From contig NZ_ATDL01000015.1 in assembly GCF_000416985.1 (NCBI RefSeq), positions 558,001-622,000 of the forward strand: a stretch of DNA of 64,000 bases, given 5' to 3'. Each line of letters begins with the position of its first letter. Position 1 is the first letter of the stretch. The notes under the pieces are model-generated. The model was not told the origin of the DNA. It saw nothing but the letters and a program-made list of their open reading frames with translations, and did not search any database. This stretch comes from Sphingobacterium paucimobilis HER1398 (lineage in GTDB: Bacteria > Bacteroidota > Bacteroidia > Sphingobacteriales > Sphingobacteriaceae). A program made the position numbers and the translations under genes. Below are positions 35,966-46,400 of the stretch, in pieces.

Positions 35966-37099
35966 TTAATTTACTGTTACGGTGATCTTTTTTTCATTTA
36001 GCTTAAATTTTAGATTAGTTAGGTAATTCAATATATCAAGAACATCGGTCAGCATCGCTTGCCGACTTATCTTGCCTGTATACAATACGTTCTGGTTGAC
36101 TTGAGGAGCTATCTCGACATCTACGCCATACCAGCGTCTCAATTGGGTAGTAATATGCTTAAGGTTATCTTTTTCAAAATAGAATAAATCATCGACCCAA
36201 CTCAACTCCCTTTCTATAGATTTGTTACTTTTAAACAATTCTTCACCACGAGTAATAATCACATCATTGGGCATCATGATTTTTTTGTTTTCCAAATTCT
36301 CTACCTGCACCTTGCCTTCCAATAAAGCAATACGCTTATTTTGCTCGTAAGCATTGATATTAAATTTAGTACCCAATACCTTTATCTTCAAATCATCAGA
36401 TTGTACGACAAATGGTCTATTCTTATCCGACTTCACTTCAAAATATACTTCACCAGTCACTTTGACAACGCGGCTATCTGAAGCAAACTTACTTGGAAAC
36501 TCTAAAGAACTCGAGGCATTGAGCATTGCCTTGGTACCATCAGGTAAAAACATCGTATAGACGGCTGCTTCAGGAGTCATTAGCGTATTTATACCCGGCG
36601 GTACATCTGTCGCTCCTTCTTCATATTGCAAACTCCCCTCCTCTAAAGAAGTAAAGCCATTAATATGCGCAGCGGCATGTAAATCATGCTCTTCTCCATC
36701 GGAGGTAATCAAACGGGCTTCTGCTTTCGCTGGGAATAAATCTAAAGCTTTTGTTGCGTTTTTCTCGACTACTTCTCTTCCAGTATCTGCAATCCAAATA
36801 TAGTATCCTGTAAAGGAAAGCAAAAGGCCTATAGAAACAGCTGCAACATACCGATAGTAGCGAAAAAATACATTTTTTTTCGTTACCTTCTTACGCACAA
36901 GCTCCCAAGCATCTTCGGCTACTGCTGTCTCAAATGTATTAAAGGCTTCTAAAACTTCTTTGTCCTTACAAATACTTGAAAATGCACTGACATTTTCAGG
37001 TTTTTCTTTTAACCAAGATGTCAGCTCGTCCAGCTCCTCATCGGTTAATGAAGATAATTTGTATTTTAAGATCAGGTTAGTTACTCGGTTTCTCTCCAT
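35966..37099 (-). CDS. FecR-type anti-sigma factor (locus 1)
   Basis: A 377-residue inner-membrane protein: a cytoplasmic N-terminus binding the sigma factor (about 1-85), one transmembrane helix (YVAAVSIGLLLSFTGYYIWI, about 87-106), a periplasmic FecR domain (LPDGTKAMLNASSSLEFPSKF ... VTGEVYFEV ... FVVQSDDLKIKVLGTKFNINAY) and the C-terminal DUF4974 module (LRRWYGVDVEI). It receives the signal from the SusC STN domain. It lies 21 bp after the sigma gene. Confidence 0.95.
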   Translation of the reverse strand: MERNRVTNLILKYKLSSLTDEELDELTSWLKEKPENVSAFSSICKDKEVLEAFNTFETAVAEDAWELVRKKVTKKNVFFRYYRYVAAVSIGLLLSFTGYYIWIADTGREVVEKNATKALDLFPAKAEARLITSDGEEHDLHAAAHINGFTSLEEGSLQYEEGATDVPPGINTLMTPEAAVYTMFLPDGTKAMLNASSSLEFPSKFASDSRVVKVTGEVYFEVKSDKNRPFVVQSDDLKIKVLGTKFNINAYEQNKRIALLEGKVQVENLENKKIMMPNDVIITRGEELFKSNKSIERELSWVDDLFYFEKDNLKHITTQLRRWYGVDVEIAPQVNQNVLYTGKISRQAMLTDVLDILNYLTNLKFKLNEKKITVTVN

Positions 37100-37120
37100 C
37101 TTATAATAAAGAAACGGAGA

Positions 37121-37651
37121 TTACATAAAAGGGGTAAAGAAAAATAAAAAAAATAAAGTCGTCATCCGCTGAAGTAATAATTTCACGCCTCTTTTCTTAT
37201 GAGATTTGACAGTTTCAACTGTAATTCCCAATTTGTCTGCGATTTCACTATTGGATAATTCTTCCAGATAACCATAGCGCACGACCTTTTGGCAAACATG
37301 TGGCAAGCTATCTATTGCTTTATAAAGTTCGAAATAAGTTTCTACCTTGATAATATCCTGTTCTAAGTCTGTATCATCCAGCTCTTCCCGCGGGGTCAAC
37401 AAAAGATAGGTATCGTGCACCTTGGTTCTGCGAATCCGATTTAATATGGTATAACGAATCGATGTGTACAAAAAGTTGCGAACAGCAATAGGGCTGGTAT
37501 CTTCAGAAATATTGGTTTTATTATTAATAAGCTGTACAAAAGCATCTTGAACGACATCTTCGGCAACCTCCATATCTAACACCTTCGACTTTGCATAAAA
37601 CACCAATCTCGAATAGTACTCTTTAAAAATAACTTCAAATTTTTCCATCAT
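37121..37651 (-). CDS. ECF RNA polymerase sigma factor (locus 1)
   Basis: A 176-residue sigma-70 family ECF factor. Region 2 contains SKVLDMEVAEDVVQDAFVQLI and region 4 contains LSNSEIADKLGITVETVKSHKKRGVKLL. It is first in the operon sigma-fecR-susC-susD-peptidase-DUF4302 x2 and likely directs transcription of susC onward once FecR releases it. The Bacteroidota-type hydrophobic C-terminal tail is present. Confidence 0.93.
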   Translation of the reverse strand: MMEKFEVIFKEYYSRLVFYAKSKVLDMEVAEDVVQDAFVQLINNKTNISEDTSPIAVRNFLYTSIRYTILNRIRRTKVHDTYLLLTPREELDDTDLEQDIIKVETYFELYKAIDSLPHVCQKVVRYGYLEELSNSEIADKLGITVETVKSHKKRGVKLLLQRMTTLFFLFFFTPFM

Positions 37652-37866
37652 ACCAACTTCAAAAAGTCACTATAAATCGCAATAAAAAATAAACTACCTT
37701 GGGTTTTATAATCAATTATTGGCCATTTAAAACGCTATGCACTTGGTTTATATCATACAAGCCAACAGCAAAAGCATGCGTTCTGTTGGTTAAGGTATAA
37801 AAAAGTATTGAAAGTTAAAAATTACAGACACCTAATTCAATCTTTTCTTCCAATGCCCATAAAACC

Positions 37867-37899
37867 AAATACGGCAGAAATCTGAGATTTCTGCCGTAT
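37867..37899 (-). terminator. terminator of the arginase gene
   Basis: AATACGGCAGAAAT and ATTTCTGCCGTATT form a perfect 14-bp inverted repeat with a 5-nt loop. It begins 32 bp past the arginase stop. Both sides are AT-rich, and it may also insulate the downstream sigma gene. Confidence 0.8.
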
Positions 37900-37931
37900 T
37901 AATTAGACCTAAGACTTGACCAGTTTCAGGC

Positions 37932-38885
37932 CTATACCGTTGTTTGCTCAAAGTGCTTTTCTAGAATATCAAAAGCGACTTCTGCCATTTTGTTGCCCTG
38001 ACTATCCAATAACGGATTGACTTCCACAACTTCCAAACATTGGACTTTACCAGAATCTGTTAAATTCTTCAATAGCGTTGATATTTCTTGAGGGAAAAAA
38101 CCTCTTGGCACAGGTGTTCCTGTACCATCAGAAATTAATTCACTATCCATACTGTCTACGTCAAAAGACACATAGATCATATCACAAGCAGACAGTTGCT
38201 CCAGAGCCTCCTTAACGCAATGTTCCAATCCACGTTCTCTGACTTCGGCAACCATGTAGTTGCGTATTCCCAAATCTTTTATCAAAGAATCCTCTGGATG
38301 TTCGGTATCCCTAACTCCGAAATAAACCAAATGCTCTGCATGCAATTTGGCTCCGGCGACCTTCAGATCCTTCAATTTATTCCAATAGGTCTCTGTCTCT
38401 TCATCCAGTTCATTGATCCTACATTTCATATTATCTTCCCCAAGCATAGCACCTAGCGGCATACCGTGCATATTGCCCGATGGAGTCGTATACGGTGAGT
38501 GAATATCCGCATGTGCGTCAATCCACACCACACCCAGCGTTTTTTCCGGAAAAACAGATTTAATACCGCTTATTGTTCCCATTGCTGAAGAATGGTCACC
38601 CGAGAATACTAAAGGAAATTTTCCCTGCGAAAGCGTATTGGCGACTACAGAAGCAACTTCTGTACATTGTTGATAAATATAAGGTATGTATTTTGCAAAT
38701 GGATGCTGATCATTTTCATACACAGATTCATTACGGGTCTGCACATCTACAAAGGGATATCTGTGAAAAAAATCACTCCCTTTATTAATGGCAGCTATCT
38801 CCATAGCATCGATACCCAAATCCGCGCCTCTAGTACCAGCTCCAATATCCGACCTGTTCTTAATTATTTCTATCGATGTTTGCAT
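37932..38885 (-). CDS. arginase/agmatinase family hydrolase
   Basis: A 317-residue ureohydrolase with all Mn ligands visible: GDHSSAMG (about 95-102), DAHADIHSP (about 122-130) and SFDVDSMDS (about 220-228). The TTPSGNMHGMPLGAM loop and the overall resemblance favour arginase (arginine to ornithine plus urea) over agmatinase, but substrate choice is not certain. Cytoplasmic, own terminator and no operon partner; the STN/sigma locus downstream is separate. Confidence 0.92.
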   Translation of the reverse strand: MQTSIEIIKNRSDIGAGTRGADLGIDAMEIAAINKGSDFFHRYPFVDVQTRNESVYENDQHPFAKYIPYIYQQCTEVASVVANTLSQGKFPLVFSGDHSSAMGTISGIKSVFPEKTLGVVWIDAHADIHSPYTTPSGNMHGMPLGAMLGEDNMKCRINELDEETETYWNKLKDLKVAGAKLHAEHLVYFGVRDTEHPEDSLIKDLGIRNYMVAEVRERGLEHCVKEALEQLSACDMIYVSFDVDSMDSELISDGTGTPVPRGFFPQEISTLLKNLTDSGKVQCLEVVEVNPLLDSQGNKMAEVAFDILEKHFEQTTV

Positions 38886-38991
38886 AACTTTAGTTTTCGT
38901 ATAGCTATCTATTAACGATAGCCCAAAAGAGATTATTTAACAAATATCTAAAACTGCAACTACAAACTCAACCTTATTTACGAATTCAATA

Positions 38992-39059
38992 AAAAAAAGT
39001 GCAAATAACGGATAGACAAGAATTTTTACTACCAATTCTGACTACTTCCGTATTTGCAC
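38992..39059 (-). terminator. terminator of the persulfide dioxygenase gene
   Basis: Read on the minus strand, GTGCAAATACGGA ... TCCGTTATTTGCAC forms a long stem with one bulge, with an inner AGAATT/AATTCT pair. It is followed directly by a T8 run. It sits 40 bp past the stop codon. Confidence 0.8.
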
Positions 39060-39098
39060 CACAAATTATTCGGCCTATCGCTCTCCTTTATCGTGTAG

Positions 39099-40490
39099 CT
39101 ATACTACAGTCTGTTCTCCTGCATCTTTCCAATCCTTCATTCCCCCCGAATAGTTCTTCACATTTTCAAAGCCATGCTTTCTAAGAATAGAATAAGCGAT
39201 AGCCGAACGATCCCCCGCCTGACAATGGATAACGATCTGTTTCTCTCGACTGATTTGATCTAAATGATTTTGCAAGGTACCGACAAAAATATGTTCAGCT
39301 CCTACGATATGTCCAGAAGCATATTCACTTGCTCCTCGTACATCTATCAATTGCACATCTTCCCTATTCAAATACGTTTTGAAAGTATCCCGATCAATAA
39401 TATCGGCAGTATCCAAAGCCATTTCCACTTCTCCAACATCTGTAATATAGCCATACATATTGTCCATGCCGATACGCATTAATTTTCGCGTAAGATCTTC
39501 GATCTGTTCCTCTTCTGCAATCAATATAAACTGTTCCTGATAATTCAATTGCCAGCCCATCCAAGTAGAGAAGGACTTATTGTTCTGTATATTAATACTA
39601 CCTCTAATAAAGCCCTTGGCAAAATCAACTTTATTTCTCGTATCGATAACAGGCAAACCCTTGTCATAAGCTGCAACAAATTGCTCTTTCGTAAGCTTTG
39701 GATGCTTTGGAACCTCCATAAGCAAAGGTCTGTCCACCTTATTAAGGTGCTTCATCATCGCAAAATAAGTTGGCGGTTCGGGTTGACCATCCAACAGATA
39801 ATCGACGAAAGCTTTTTCATCGCTAGCAAATTGAAATGCCCAATTGCGGATCTTTTCATACCCAACCGTGGTACTCGGTACAGCCCCAAGTGCTTTGCCA
39901 CATGCAGAGCCAGCCCCATGTCCTGGCCATACTTGTATATAGTCTCCTAATTCCGTAAAACGTTGAACAGACTGATACATCTGTTGGGCTCCTTTTTCCT
40001 GTGTTCCTACAATACCTGCTGCCTTTTCCAAAAGATCAGGCCTCCCGATATCTCCCACAAAAACAAAATCTCCTGTAAATACCATAACCGGGGCGTCAGT
40101 AGCAGGATGGTCCGTCAGAAGAAAACTTATACTCTCAGGAGTATGCCCCGGTGTATGCAATACCTCCAGTGTGAGATTACCTACCTTGATCTTATCTCCA
40201 TCTCGCAGTCCCTGATGATCAAACTGATATTGCCAATCATCGCCTCCCTCATCAGAAAGAAAGAGTGTCGCTCCTGTAATCGCCGCCAACTCCCTAGAAC
40301 CACTTAAGAAGTCAGCATGTATATGCGTCTCGGCAACATGTGTAATCCTTAAATTATTTTTTTTGGCAATATCCAAATATACATCGACGTCACGCTGCGC
40401 ATCTATAACGATCGCTTCTCCTTTGGCCTGACACCCTATTAAATAGCTTGCTTGAGCAAGACTCTCATCATATACGTGCTTAAAAAACAT
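39099..40490 (-). CDS. MBL-fold persulfide dioxygenase-like protein with two rhodanese domains
   Basis: A 463-residue protein. Residues 1-240 are an ETHE1/CstB-like metallo-beta-lactamase domain (ETHIHADFLSGS, VLHTPGHTPESI, TGDFVFVGDIGRPDL, WPGHGAGSACG). Residues 262-355 are a rhodanese domain without an active-site Cys. Residues 365-460 are a second rhodanese with the catalytic Cys in HCQAGDRSA. Such proteins oxidise glutathione or coenzyme A persulfide and pass sulfane sulfur on. The last His of the usual HxHxDH is Phe here (HIHADF), which I recall as normal in this rhodanese-fused branch. Co-transcribed 63 bp behind a TauE/SafE exporter. Confidence 0.9.
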   Translation of the reverse strand: MFFKHVYDESLAQASYLIGCQAKGEAIVIDAQRDVDVYLDIAKKNNLRITHVAETHIHADFLSGSRELAAITGATLFLSDEGGDDWQYQFDHQGLRDGDKIKVGNLTLEVLHTPGHTPESISFLLTDHPATDAPVMVFTGDFVFVGDIGRPDLLEKAAGIVGTQEKGAQQMYQSVQRFTELGDYIQVWPGHGAGSACGKALGAVPSTTVGYEKIRNWAFQFASDEKAFVDYLLDGQPEPPTYFAMMKHLNKVDRPLLMEVPKHPKLTKEQFVAAYDKGLPVIDTRNKVDFAKGFIRGSINIQNNKSFSTWMGWQLNYQEQFILIAEEEQIEDLTRKLMRIGMDNMYGYITDVGEVEMALDTADIIDRDTFKTYLNREDVQLIDVRGASEYASGHIVGAEHIFVGTLQNHLDQISREKQIVIHCQAGDRSAIAYSILRKHGFENVKNYSGGMKDWKDAGEQTVV

Positions 40491-40553
40491 AATCTACATT
40501 TTTAAAGTTTATATTATATCTATAATTCTATACTAATCCAGGATCAGTAGTTT

Positions 40554-41345
40554 TTACCATTTCAATAGCTCCTTTGCCAAGATATAGCCTCCCATAATTA
40601 ATACAAACCAACCAAACGCTGGTTTTAATTTATGTCCATCAATACCTTTTGCCAAATAGGTTCCTATCAGTACCCCCACAACAGCCAACAATATAATCTT
40701 CACAAGAAATGCCCAGTCGACCGAAATAGTGTGCAGTGAAGATACAAAACCAAGGAGTGAATTAACCGAAATTATTAAAAGCGAGGTTCCGACCGCTTCT
40801 TTCATTGGGGTTTTTAGATTATTGACAAGTACCGGAATTATCAAAAAACCTCCTCCTGCACCTATAAGACCAGTAATACCCCCAATCCAAATACCTTGTA
40901 ACAAAAGAACGCCAAAAGAATGCCTATCATTTTCTACGACCTGCTTTTCCTCGCGATTTTTTATCATATGATAAGACGCTAATACCATTAAAATAGCAAA
41001 AAGAATCATAATCAACATGTCTTTGGTAATGATAAACATATCAGATGTATAAATTACCGAAGGAATAAGAGGCAGCAACCATACCCGCGTCACCATGACC
41101 GCAATGATAGACGGTATACCAAAAATCAAAGCTGTACGAAGATTGACCAGATGTTGCTTAAAATAAGTAACCGAACCTACAAAACTCGTGGTACCAACTA
41201 CACACAAAGAGTAGGCTGTCGCAAGAACAGGATCAATATGAAAAAAATAGACCAATACGGGCACCGTCAGAATACTCCCCCCTCCGCCAATCAGCCCCAA
41301 GGATAGTCCAATCAAAATTGCCGATAAAAAACCTAAGACCTCCAT
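40554..41345 (-). CDS. TauE/SafE (TSUP) family sulfite exporter-like permease
   Basis: A 263-residue integral membrane protein with about eight hydrophobic helices. The two TSUP half-repeats start GLSLGLIGGGGSILTVPVLV (about 14-33) and GGITGLIGAGGGFLIIPVLV (about 154-173). Family members export sulfite, sulfonates or related anions. It precedes the persulfide dioxygenase/rhodanese gene, which supports sulfur oxidation with export of the sulfite produced. Confidence 0.9.
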   Translation of the reverse strand: MEVLGFLSAILIGLSLGLIGGGGSILTVPVLVYFFHIDPVLATAYSLCVVGTTSFVGSVTYFKQHLVNLRTALIFGIPSIIAVMVTRVWLLPLIPSVIYTSDMFIITKDMLIMILFAILMVLASYHMIKNREEKQVVENDRHSFGVLLLQGIWIGGITGLIGAGGGFLIIPVLVNNLKTPMKEAVGTSLLIISVNSLLGFVSSLHTISVDWAFLVKIILLAVVGVLIGTYLAKGIDGHKLKPAFGWFVLIMGGYILAKELLKW

Positions 41346-41641
41346 TCAATATTATTTTTTGGTAGTACAAAAGTGCCATAAATAAATAGAACTATCGGTG
41401 ACTTGTGTTACATTTACTATACATACCTTACTATCCCTAAAGGCTAGATACTTAGCAAGTATCTCTTCAAGATGAATTGAATAAATAATGTGTAACTACA
41501 AAAGAAAAATATAGAATACTTTTTTTTAGAAGATAAAATCCCTACTTTTCATCATGCAATGCTAGACGTTATACGCATAGAGAGCACTTCATCGCTAAAT
41601 AATCACTGATACAAGTACTGACCAATATAATGTAATGCCTG

Positions 41642-42190
41642 ATGATTGACGAAGATATAAGTTGGCTTAAGGATCTTTCACAAGGAAAAGAAACTGCTTT
41701 TAAGAGGCTATATGATCTGTATTATCCGCTTTTTTGCAGATTTGCTATGCAGTACATTCAAGATGAGGAAGAAGCAAAGGATATCGTCCAGGATGTAATA
41801 TTTGACATCTGGCATCATAGAAAAGCCATGGATGATATTCGGTCACTACGTTCTTATATGTATAAAAGTATAGCCAATAAGTGTATAGATACGCTTAGAA
41901 AAGCCAAAGTAAAAGGGACTTATTTAAACAGTATATCGGAAGGATCAGATTTTTTTTTACTAAAAGTACTTGAAGAAGAAGTTTTCTTAACGTTGCGCGA
42001 AGCTATTAAGCGTCTTCCCTCTCCCACTAATACCATCTTTGAATTATCCCTAGAAGGACATTCGAACCTAGAAATAGCGCAATTACTCGAACTTTCGCTA
42101 GACTCCGTAAAATCTCATAAAAAACGAGGAAAAAAAATACTATATCATAAATTACACCTATTACTTTTATTGCTTCTTCAGAAAAATTAA
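41642..42190 (+). CDS. ECF RNA polymerase sigma factor (locus 2)
   Basis: A 182-residue ECF sigma factor: region 2 with FCRFAMQYIQDEEEAKDIVQ then DVIFDIWHHRK, region 4 with GHSNLEIAQLLELSLDSVKS then HKKRGKKIL, and a hydrophobic Leu-rich tail as in SusCD-linked sigmas. It is divergent from the TauE gene across a 296-bp AT-rich gap in which I see no gene. It heads the ten-gene plus-strand run ending at 56665, with fecR 61 bp downstream. It is expected to drive susC onward. Confidence 0.92.
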   Translation: MIDEDISWLKDLSQGKETAFKRLYDLYYPLFCRFAMQYIQDEEEAKDIVQDVIFDIWHHRKAMDDIRSLRSYMYKSIANKCIDTLRKAKVKGTYLNSISEGSDFFLLKVLEEEVFLTLREAIKRLPSPTNTIFELSLEGHSNLEIAQLLELSLDSVKSHKKRGKKILYHKLHLLLLLLLQKN

Positions 42191-42251
42191 TTTTTTTGAC
42201 ACTTTCCATATTCGAGTTCGTCTTAGCTTATATAAAGAGTAAAAAAGACGA

Positions 42252-43406
42252 ATGATAAACCGTATTTTCAAACTAAGCAAACTGGTTGCAAAAAAACTAT
42301 TACATCAACTTGATGATAAAGAGACGGACGAGTTAAAAAACATCTCCAAAGAGGCGGGAATTACGGAGTCTTCTTTAACCGAATCTTTTGATCAAAATTT
42401 TTATAAGGACAAACAAAAAGAAAATTCACAAATAGATTCTGAATTAGCCTTTGAGATATTCAGAAGAAGAACACAACGCGCAAAAACAAAACTCACCTTT
42501 TTTAAAGCTGCGGCAGCAACTGCTGCGCTGTTCCTATTTTTCTCTGCACTACTTTGGTATAAAACCCCATCCCCGACTTTAGCTGTAAAGGAGCAATTTC
42601 CGGAAGAGACCTCACCAGGCTATAAACAAGCTGTTCTAACGCTTTCAAATGGACAGAAGGTTGTACTGGACGAAATTCTTAATGATAAAGAAGCCTTAAA
42701 ACTGGCCTCCATGGGGATAGAACAGGACACCAATGGATTAGTCTACAGGGATCAACAATATCAAACCAATGCAATCAATACACTGCAAGTCCCTTTAAAA
42801 GGTGAATATCAGATAACTTTAGCAGATGGAACACGGGTATGGCTCAACTCCTCATCAACGCTTAAATATCCAAATGGTTTTGCGGCTCAAAATCGGGAGG
42901 TATACTTGGATGGAGAAGCGTATTTTGAGGTAGCCCATAACCCCAATAAACCTTTCGTAGTTCATGTAGATCAGATGAAAGTAAAAGTACTTGGTACGAA
43001 ATTCAATATTAACTCCTATAATAAAAAGGCTATAAAAACTTCATTGGTAAGCGGAAAAGTCAGTGTTCGTATCGAAGAAAAAGAGCGCATATTGTATCCG
43101 GAAAATCAGGCTCAGGTAGATATCCTGACAGGCCGTATCAGTATCATGCCCACTAACACTGAAAAAATAACAGGATGGACAAAGGGCAAGTTTATCTTTG
43201 ATGATGAACCCCTTTCCAATATTATGTCCACATTGTCGCGTTGGTACGGCATCAAGGTACATTTCGGTTCCGAAGAAGCACAGAAAACAACCTTTACAGG
43301 AACTTTTTATAAGAAAGATAATTTAGAAAAAATCATGCAACTCCTGACACATACTCAGGAAATAAAATACAGAAAGGAGGGACAGGAAATATATATTACA
43401 AAATAG
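42252..43406 (+). CDS. FecR-type anti-sigma factor (locus 2)
   Basis: A 384-residue anti-sigma/regulator. The cytoplasmic N-terminus covers about 1-85. The transmembrane helix AAAATAALFLFFSALLWY lies at about 86-103. The periplasmic FecR domain contains LADGTRVWLNSSSTLKYPNG, YLDGEAYFEVAHNP and KVKVLGTKFNINSY. A DUF4974 end (LSRWYGIKVHF) follows. It partners the sigma factor just upstream and the STN domain of the next gene. Confidence 0.95.
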   Translation: MINRIFKLSKLVAKKLLHQLDDKETDELKNISKEAGITESSLTESFDQNFYKDKQKENSQIDSELAFEIFRRRTQRAKTKLTFFKAAAATAALFLFFSALLWYKTPSPTLAVKEQFPEETSPGYKQAVLTLSNGQKVVLDEILNDKEALKLASMGIEQDTNGLVYRDQQYQTNAINTLQVPLKGEYQITLADGTRVWLNSSSTLKYPNGFAAQNREVYLDGEAYFEVAHNPNKPFVVHVDQMKVKVLGTKFNINSYNKKAIKTSLVSGKVSVRIEEKERILYPENQAQVDILTGRISIMPTNTEKITGWTKGKFIFDDEPLSNIMSTLSRWYGIKVHFGSEEAQKTTFTGTFYKKDNLEKIMQLLTHTQEIKYRKEGQEIYITK

Positions 43407-43480
43407 CGGTCAGTATGCGACTACCGACCGCCGATAATGGCTTTGCCAAAGTAAATTGACACTCTAACCAAAACGAAAAT

Positions 43481-46400
43481 ATGAAAAAAAAACCTAAATG
43501 GCATATGCTGTATGGCGTATGCTTTGAAAAATCTTTTCTAACCATGAAGATATCCTTTTTGCTCTGCTTTGCAGTTTCGGCACAAATATATGCTGGAACA
43601 GCCAACTCGCAACAGGTCAGCATTTCTATAAAAAATGCGTCATTGCGCCAAGTCATCCGTGAAATTGAAAGACAGACGAATATCCCTTTTCTATACAGTG
43701 ATTATCAAGTCGCCAATATTAAAAGGATGGACGTCGATCTAAAGGATGTGCATTACAGCACCCTCCTCAATCTCATGCTCGACAATAGTGGTCTGAATTT
43801 TAAGAAAATAGAAGATAGCATAGTCATATCACCAGCACCGCAAGCAAAAGAAAACAACAAACAGCAGACTTATAAGGTTGCTGGACAAGTACTCGATATA
43901 TCCGGTACTCCGATCGCCGGTGGATCTGTCACTGTAAAAAACACAAAATTAAAAACGGTAACTGACGATAAAGGACAATTTACCTTAGATATCCAAAATA
44001 AAGAAGAAGTCCTGGTTATTTCATCCCTAGGTAAAATGGCTAAAGAAATAACAGTTACTGCAGGGCAGCCCCTGGTAAAAATCACACTGCATGATGCCGT
44101 AGCCAATGTCGAGGATGTAGTGGTCACAGGATATAACACGATAAATAAGCAGAGTTTTACGGGCACGGCTATACAGATTACTAAAGAGCAACTGTTACAA
44201 ATCAGCTCTTCTAACCTAATGAGTGCTTTACAGGTATTTGATCCCTCTTTACGTATGATGGACAACAAAGATATCGGTTCCAACCCTAACGCTCTACCTG
44301 AGTTTTATATCCGCGGACAGTCTGGTTTTCCAGGAGTCATGGAGTTGGATATGGCAGAGGGAGGTGCTGTAAGTCAGTTTGCATTAAAAAACAACCCCAA
44401 TCTACCCGTATTCATTTTGGATGGTTTCGAAGCTACCCTAGAGAGAATATACGATCTCAGTTTGCAGCGCATTAACCACATTACTATACTCAAAGATGCT
44501 GCAGCGACAGCCATGTACGGATCTAGAGCTTCAAATGGAGTGATTGTCATCGAAACAATAACCCCTAAACCGGGCCAGTTTCGGATAAACTATACGGCCA
44601 ATCTCGATATAACGGCTCCGGATCTATCAAGTTATAACCTCATGAATGCCCGCCAAAAGCTTGACGCAGAGACTGCTGCTGGTCTATTCGAACACCACCC
44701 CGACGCGCCTCGCGACAAATACTATGATGCAGGTCTGATGAATCTACAATGGTTACGGACGCAAAAACAGAATATGATCAGTAAAGGAATTGACACCTAT
44801 TGGTTATCGCAGCCTTTATCAACGATGTTCAACAACCGTCATAATGTCTACGTCGAAGGAGGCTCAGAAGCATTGCGCATGGGAGTCGATTTACGGTACG
44901 ATAATCAAAATGGCGTTATGAAGGAATCTAAAAGAAACCGGATAGGAACGGGGATAAGTCTGGAATACAGACATAAAGGATTACAAGTCCGTAACCAGTC
45001 CTTGGTAGATATTGTGAAGTCTGATGATTCGCCTTATGGTACATTCGAAACCTATACCAGGCTGCAACCTTACTACGCTATCCATCAAGAGAATGGGGAT
45101 CTTGTACAAACTCAACCACCTTATGGAAGATCTGAAAATGTTCTAAATCCTATTTATGAAGCTACGCTAGGCAGTTTTAGTAACAATAAATACAAAGAAT
45201 TTTCCAATAACCTATCCGCCAATTGGTACATCGACAATTATTGGACAGTAAGGGGACAATTTGCAATAAACTATAAGCAGGTTCAACAGAATAGATTCAT
45301 TGATCCAGCCTCTCCACGCTATTCGGATTATAGAATCCCAACAGAAGATATGGGCGAATTAAAAGTTCAGAATGAAGATCAATTCGGCTGGAATACCAAT
45401 TTATTTGCGACATACAACCGAAACTACGGTGTGCACAGTTTCAATCTTGCTGTGGGGATGAATGCCAAAGCTGCTTCCTACGACTATTCGACAGCAGAGT
45501 ATTCTGGATTTCCGAATGGTGATCTGAACTCCCCTAGTAATGCGAACAAGATCAAGCAAAAACCACTTTTCTCCGATAACAAAACTCGCCTTCTGGGTGG
45601 TTTTGCCAACGTCAACTACACCATAAATAACATCTACCTATTTGATGGCTCTGTCCGTATGGACGGTTCATCCGAATTTGGTACGGACCGCAGGTGGGCA
45701 CCCTTTTGGTCTTTGGGAACAGGAATGAACATACATAACTACCTCAAGATTCCTGAGTTTAACATAGTACGGGTGAAAGCCAATATTGGTCAAACTGGAA
45801 AATCAAACTTCGCACCTTACATGGCTCGGAATACCTACAACCTAATGAACGATCAATGGTATACTACAGGAATAGGAGCCGAACTAATCTACATGGGGAA
45901 CAAAAATCTGACCTGGGAAAAACAACTTTCTTCTAATATAGGTATAGATGTCACCTACAAAAACAGGTACACTTTAGAACTTAATTATTACAATAAGGAA
46001 ACCTACGATTTGATCTCCGATGTCTCCCTTCCTTCGTCTTCTGGCTTTTCCACCTATCGCGATAATGTCGGGAAAGTATTAAATAGAGGGGTAGAAGCAA
46101 TCGGTAACTTTAAGGTCTATAGCCAAAAGAATTGGGATGTTATTGTCTTTGCCAATATCGCGCATAACAAAAATAAGATTGTAGAAATAGCAGAAAACCT
46201 TAAGCAATACAACGATCGTGTAGATGCCCATTACGAAAAGTATAAAAACCGCGAGGCAGGTGCCTATCAATGGCTGGAGGACAGAGCGGACGAAAACTCC
46301 GCATTTATCAAGCCTATACGTAAATTTGAAGAAGGAAGCTCTCTGACAGCGATATACGGCATGAAATCATTAGGCATCAATCCCGCTGATGGACAAGAGA

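Noticed and set aside
41346..41641. Small RNA or gene in the TauE-sigma divergent gap
   Set aside because: No TAnnTTTG box with a terminator, no hairpin of note and no coding frame; treated as promoter DNA.
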